Shown here piece after piece: positions 62,320-64,000 of a stretch of DNA of 64,000 bases. Origin of the DNA: Prostheceraeus crozeri (lineage: Eukaryota; Platyhelminthes; Polycladida; Euryleptidae). Position numbers and translations under genes: made by a program. Each line of letters starts with the position of its first letter. Within the stretch, counting starts at the first letter, position 1. Under the pieces are notes generated by a model, which saw only the letters and a program-made list of their open reading frames with translations, was not told the DNA's origin and made no database searches. Location of the stretch: contig CAJQUW010010452.1 of the NCBI GenBank assembly GCA_907163375.1, positions 62,001 through 126,000 on the forward strand, written 5' to 3'.

Positions 62320-62405
62320 AACATCCACCGGGGTTCGAACCACAGTTTGCGATTTCACGCAGACAGGTTAACCGACACCTTGACCGCACGACCACGAAAG
62401 CAACA
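62320..62405 (-). ncRNA. tRNA-like (SINE-type) sequence
   Basis: The minus strand has a box A-like GTGGTCGTGCGGTCAAGG and a box B GGTTCGAACCCC about 50 bases later, followed by TTTATTTTTTT, a pol III-type terminator. The acceptor and T stems do not pair well, so this is not a working tRNA. It looks like a tRNA-derived repeat head, lying upstream of ORF1. Confidence 0.35.
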
Positions 62406-62740
62406 AAGGTTGTCAGCGACTGACAATTGACAGCATCTTAGAATTAGGAAATCCTGGGCATAGCGTTCACGACGTCAGATGTCAGAGAATCACCGCGCCA
62501 ACCAAGACAGAGGAACGCCACACGCTTGATCACGTACGAGAAAGGAATCAATTGTGATAAATCCGATGAGCACAGATGGATAATATGTAACTGATAACAC
62601 GTAGAATAATGAGGCGACAAGATTGTTATAAAATTCCGATAGAAAACTCGAAAACAAAGTCATATAAATCCAGAAAAACGAATCACACGTGATGCGCGAC
62701 CGGAGCGACGTCAAGCTAGCAGCACAGACATCATAAGAGT

Positions 62741-64000
62741 AGAATCTAGCGCAAAGGTGAGTATCTCGACTGGTAAATATGTGTTCGTTCGGAGACGTTC
62801 TTCGGCATATTCTCTACAGATTGAAGAAGACAACTTGTGTAGAAATGACTTTCTGTCGAATTTGTAATCGTTCTTCGTTGAAATGAAGAACGCATTGAAT
62901 GCTAAAATATCTATACAGTTGTAGAATATCAACATTGGCCATCTAACAGTTTTTCTTCGACAAGAAAAAAGTTCACCAGCTTCATCCATTCGATTCTCTC
63001 CTCCTTTGCCTTCATTATAATCCATTATCATGTATGGCTTCTGTTTTGCGTCGCTATTTACGTCTGTATTTGTATGAGATGAACTCAGAAGGATAACTTG
63101 CTTGTTATGTTTGGGGCAGTATGAGGCATAGAGTAAGTATATGTAGGTAGAGTGTCGACTCAAAAAAGTGTCTGCATATTATGAAATGTTTTCTATCAGA
63201 ATATTCAGCTTTTTGCGGAAACTGCGTTCCTGCGGTCCAAAAAAAATATTTGAACAGTTTTGAAAAATCTAAAATTTTGCACATTTATATACTATCGACT
63301 CGAAGCCACTTTATAAGTAGTATGAAGCAAGTTGGATATGAGAAGGAATGAGTATTTGCTAACAAGCATTGGAACTAGGCGGAAATTATGCTGATGATCA
63401 AGGAAATTTCATGAACTGCAATATAATGGTAGTGTTGAAGGAAAAGTCGAGATCTTATTTTGCTTTCTTGTCTGAAATGTCATGCTCTCAATTCAATTTT
63501 CATCGGAATGATTTTATGATTCACTAAATGCATGTTTCATTTCTTGAATGTGAATAGTGATGTGGACCCATTTACATCTTTTTCAGTAAATTGAAATCCT
63601 CGATTGCGTTCTTTTGCTCTACCAGTGGCATTTTGCTTGTGATATGATCACGCTCAAGAAAATTCTCGAGGTTGAGCATGAAAGTAATGGGAGCCTATCG
63701 AGTTGCGAATTGAACATACATTTCCTCTCCAAGCCTGTCATGGCACGGAAGACCTGTAAAATACGATCATTCTTTCTGCATTACTATCATGATCAGTCAA
63801 TATCGTGGTAATTTCATCAAAACTGCAAAAATTTGCATATCGCACATTTGGAAACAATTCCAACTGTGTTCACCTCGAGTTCATTTAATAAGATCGAAAC
63901 TGTATACACATTGTGGATTTGATGAATGCTGAGTTGCTGCCTAATATGGCTACTCTATGACACTAACTATGCAAAAGCAGATTACTTATGTCAAAATATA
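62741..64000. repeat. piggyBac-like repeat family, right part
   Basis: Resumes at AGAATCTAGCGCAAAGG and matches 12310-12640 and the inverted 12715-13330 in blocks (62741-62780, 63120-63380, 63820-64000). About 400-bp inserts relative to 12177-12640 are present. It runs off the window end. Confidence 0.7.
62835..63163 (-). pseudogene. piggyBac-like (PGBD4-type) transposase fragment
   Basis: The minus-strand frame reads KPYMIMDYNEGKGGENRMDE, then RRKTVRWPMLIFYNCIDILA and NAFFIS, then FDRKSFLHKLSSSICREYAE. This is the 'YN..KGGVD..D......RkT.RWP..iFyn..Di...NA..i' block of PGBD-type piggyBac transposases, with the GVD motif changed to GEN. Fragment only; it lies in the middle of the repeat family, which suggests what kind of element the family derives from. 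Confidence 0.6.

Larger units (their letters stand above)
59047..62740 (-). mobile_element. CR1/L2-like non-LTR retrotransposon, nested
   Basis: Bounded by AGAAT at 59042-59046 and again at 62741-62745. The joined flanks give CACAGAATCTAGCGCAAAGG, matching the uninterrupted copy at about 12307-12326. The 3' end (low coordinates, minus strand) has AATAAA and a short ATTAT-type tail repeat. It contains ORF1 and ORF2 relics. Confidence 0.75.

Noticed and set aside
62320-62405. A functional tRNA gene
   Set aside because: Box A/B-like sequences and a T-run are present, but the acceptor and T stems do not pair, so only a tRNA-like repeat is claimed.

Overview
This is nuclear DNA from an animal, probably a marine or other invertebrate. 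It is AT-rich, has GT-AG introns, is packed with eukaryotic transposons, and carries one clear host-type secreted-protein gene. I cannot name the species. Almost everything in the window is mobile or formerly mobile DNA.

The centrepiece is a complete Polinton/Maverick (virus-like) element at 14128-38818 (24,691 bp). It has 390-bp terminal inverted repeats that begin AG and end CT, and it is flanked by a 6-bp target duplication, GACATT (14122-14127 and 38819-38824). Its left part and middle carry plus-strand genes: a serine/threonine-proline-rich protein, a seven-coding-exon spliced gene, a protein-primed family B DNA polymerase, and a pair of overlapping ORFs, the second resembling TATA-binding protein. 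Its right half is a compact minus-strand block: adenain-like protease, major capsid protein, basic GG-containing core protein, penton-like minor capsid protein (broken by a frameshift), chromodomain integrase, a conserved unknown, packaging ATPase, three less clear proteins, and an IAP-type UBA-RING protein next to the right terminus. The C-terminal half of the polymerase gene is present three times in tandem (1,967-bp unit). All three copies carry Asn in place of the catalytic Asp of polymerase motif A. The element therefore looks recently inserted (target duplication and terminal repeats intact) but is damaged in polymerase and penton. A dense regulatory-looking patch at 16290-16632 holds AGGTCA half-sites, a 9-bp satellite, GC hairpins, telomere-like repeats and two E2F-like sites.

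Left flank (1-14121): a mariner-like transposase remnant, two possible exons of a host (BEN-like?) gene on the minus strand, a decayed CACTA/Tnp2-like transposase, piggyBac-like remnants, an essentially intact Tigger/pogo transposon inserted in a 195-bp tandem repeat, a large inverted-repeat element, and a Tc1-like remnant.

Right flank (38825-64000): an IS630/Tc1-like remnant, a 41-bp minisatellite, a foldback element, a Penelope-like element with an inverted partial copy, a Ty3/gypsy-like LTR element whose 939-bp flank is duplicated on both sides, short inverted-repeat elements, an RT fragment, a probable host gene for a secreted PAN-plus-lectin-like protein (57115-57936), and a CR1/L2-like non-LTR retrotransposon nested in a piggyBac-like repeat.
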